From positions 1-5,237 of the forward strand of contig JAKFXV010000288.1 of assembly GCA_021731205.1 (NCBI GenBank): 5,237 bases of DNA. The letters run 5' to 3'. This document shows, piece after piece, positions 4,546-5,237 of the stretch (position 1 is its first letter; each line of letters starts with the position of its first letter). The position numbers were made by a program, and so were the translations under genes. The stretch comes from Nocardioides sp. (GTDB lineage: Bacteria; Actinomycetota; Actinomycetes; Propionibacteriales; Nocardioidaceae). Under the pieces are notes generated by a model. The model had not been told where the DNA came from and did not search any database. It was given only the letters and a program-made list of their open reading frames with translations.

Positions 4546-5237
4546 GAATCTAGACAGTCCGCGATCACCGCATCGATGGCCTCTTGGTCCTCCGGCCTGA
4601 GGCAGAACATTCCGAAGTGACCCATGGGAGTCTGAATCGGTCGGTAGTGACCGTTAGGAATGGCCTGACAGTCGGCGAGACAGTCCTCGGGCGGAAAGAA
4701 GAGATCCTCGCTGAAGGGCGCCACGCTGAACCTCGCGGTGATCATGCCGAGAGCCGCCTTCACATCACCGCCGGCGTGTGCCCCGATGTCTCCGGCACGC
4801 CACTTGTCCGCCTGCGCGAGCAGATTGTTCGGATCCATGGGCGCGAAGTACGCTCCAACGAACCCCGTCCGGAAGTCGTCGGCAGAGACGAATCCAAGTC
4901 CACGCCACAACTCTTCGCGATAGAACGCCGCCGAAAGACCCATCAGTGCGAACGCCATGGAGTGGCGGGAGAGCCCGTTGCGCACGTCGGTGGAGTCGCC
5001 ATAGAAGCCATCGGCGAACGCAGGGTCGGACTTCAGCAGTGCGACATGGGTGTCAATGAAGATTTGGTTGTGAACAGGGGTTGCCGCGTTGCCGGCGAAA
5101 GCAACCGCCCGGGGAACCATGTCGGGGAAGCGAACTGCCCATTCGTAGGTCTGTTGTGCACCCATCGACCAACCCAACACGGCGTGCAGCGTCGTGATGC
5201 CGAAGTGCTCGGTCACCAATCGATGTTGCGCGATGAC
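4542..5237 (-). CDS. MetX-related alpha/beta hydrolase (C-terminal 231 residues; runs off right edge)
   Basis: The reading frame is open to the window edge, so the true start lies beyond it; the TTG at 5219 is internal. Counting from the edge, the nucleophile elbow is GWSMGAQQ with S24, the acid is probably D178 in SEDLFFPPED, and the catalytic histidine is H207 in MGHFGMF. The pattern AQHRLVTEHFGITTLHAVLGWSMG and the SxDxxFPP segment match the homoserine O-acetyltransferase-like branch of the alpha/beta fold. True MetX enzymes instead read GHDxFL at the histidine and carry a substrate-binding arginine near the segment that here reads FAPMDPNNLL. This protein is therefore better called a MetX-like hydrolase or acyltransferase of unknown substrate, resembling the group often misnamed homoserine acetyltransferase. 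It is convergent with accE, sharing a CTAG at the stops. GC is about 62 % by hand count over 4561-5220, lower than its neighbours. Confidence 0.88.
   Translation of the reverse strand, partial: VIAQHRLVTEHFGITTLHAVLGWSMGAQQTYEWAVRFPDMVPRAVAFAGNAATPVHNQIFIDTHVALLKSDPAFADGFYGDSTDVRNGLSRHSMAFALMGLSAAFYREELWRGLGFVSADDFRTGFVGAYFAPMDPNNLLAQADKWRAGDIGAHAGGDVKAALGMITARFSVAPFSEDLFFPPEDCLADCQAIPNGHYRPIQTPMGHFGMFCLRPEDQEAIDAVIADCLDS

Noticed and set aside
4542..5237. Calling the hydrolase metX (homoserine O-acetyltransferase)
   Set aside because: The histidine motif and the substrate-binding segment differ from true MetX, and no methionine genes are nearby in the window.

Overview
This 5.2 kb window comes from a high-GC actinobacterium. 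Most of it looks like roughly 65-70 % GC, and the codons favour G or C in the third position. The gene order resembles the acyl-CoA carboxylase / biotin ligase / purine locus of mycobacteria and their relatives. As I recall it, M. tuberculosis has accE5-accD5 divergent from birA, followed by a PH-domain membrane protein gene and then purK-purE. The exact genus cannot be read from the sequence; a Nocardioides-like or other non-mycobacterial actinomycete is a guess.

Layout. A minus-strand cluster reads leftward from about 2676 to the left edge. It contains birA (biotin-protein ligase), a two-TM bacterial PH-domain protein, a class III adenylyl/guanylyl cyclase, a stand-alone OmpR/PhoB-type winged-helix DNA-binding domain, and, cut by the window edge, the first ten codons of what looks like purK. 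Spacing is tight: 12 nt between birA and the PH gene, a 14-nt overlap between PH and cyclase, 66 nt between cyclase and winged helix, and 20 nt before purK. Divergently, across a 49-bp gap, a plus-strand operon encodes the carboxyltransferase beta subunit of an acyl-CoA (propionyl-CoA type) carboxylase and its small epsilon subunit, joined by an ATGA overlap. A convergent minus-strand gene for a MetX-related alpha/beta hydrolase enters from the right edge, and its stop codon shares a CTAG with the stop of the epsilon gene.

How they fit together. BirA attaches biotin to the carboxylase alpha subunit (not in this window), which partners the beta and epsilon subunits encoded here. This BirA has no N-terminal helix-turn-helix, so it should not be a repressor itself. 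The cyclase keeps all six canonical catalytic residues and is followed by an orphan DNA-binding domain, which places a likely cyclic-nucleotide signalling module inside a housekeeping cluster. The hydrolase has lower GC (about 62 % by hand count) and probably marks a less conserved flank.

The most notable non-coding structures are a 43-nt, almost fully self-complementary hairpin inside the 3' half of the epsilon gene, and a 14-bp perfect palindrome with nearby repeated half-sites in the AT-rich gap before the winged-helix gene. There is no RNA gene, CRISPR array or mobile element that I can support, and no gene-free stretch longer than 66 bases.
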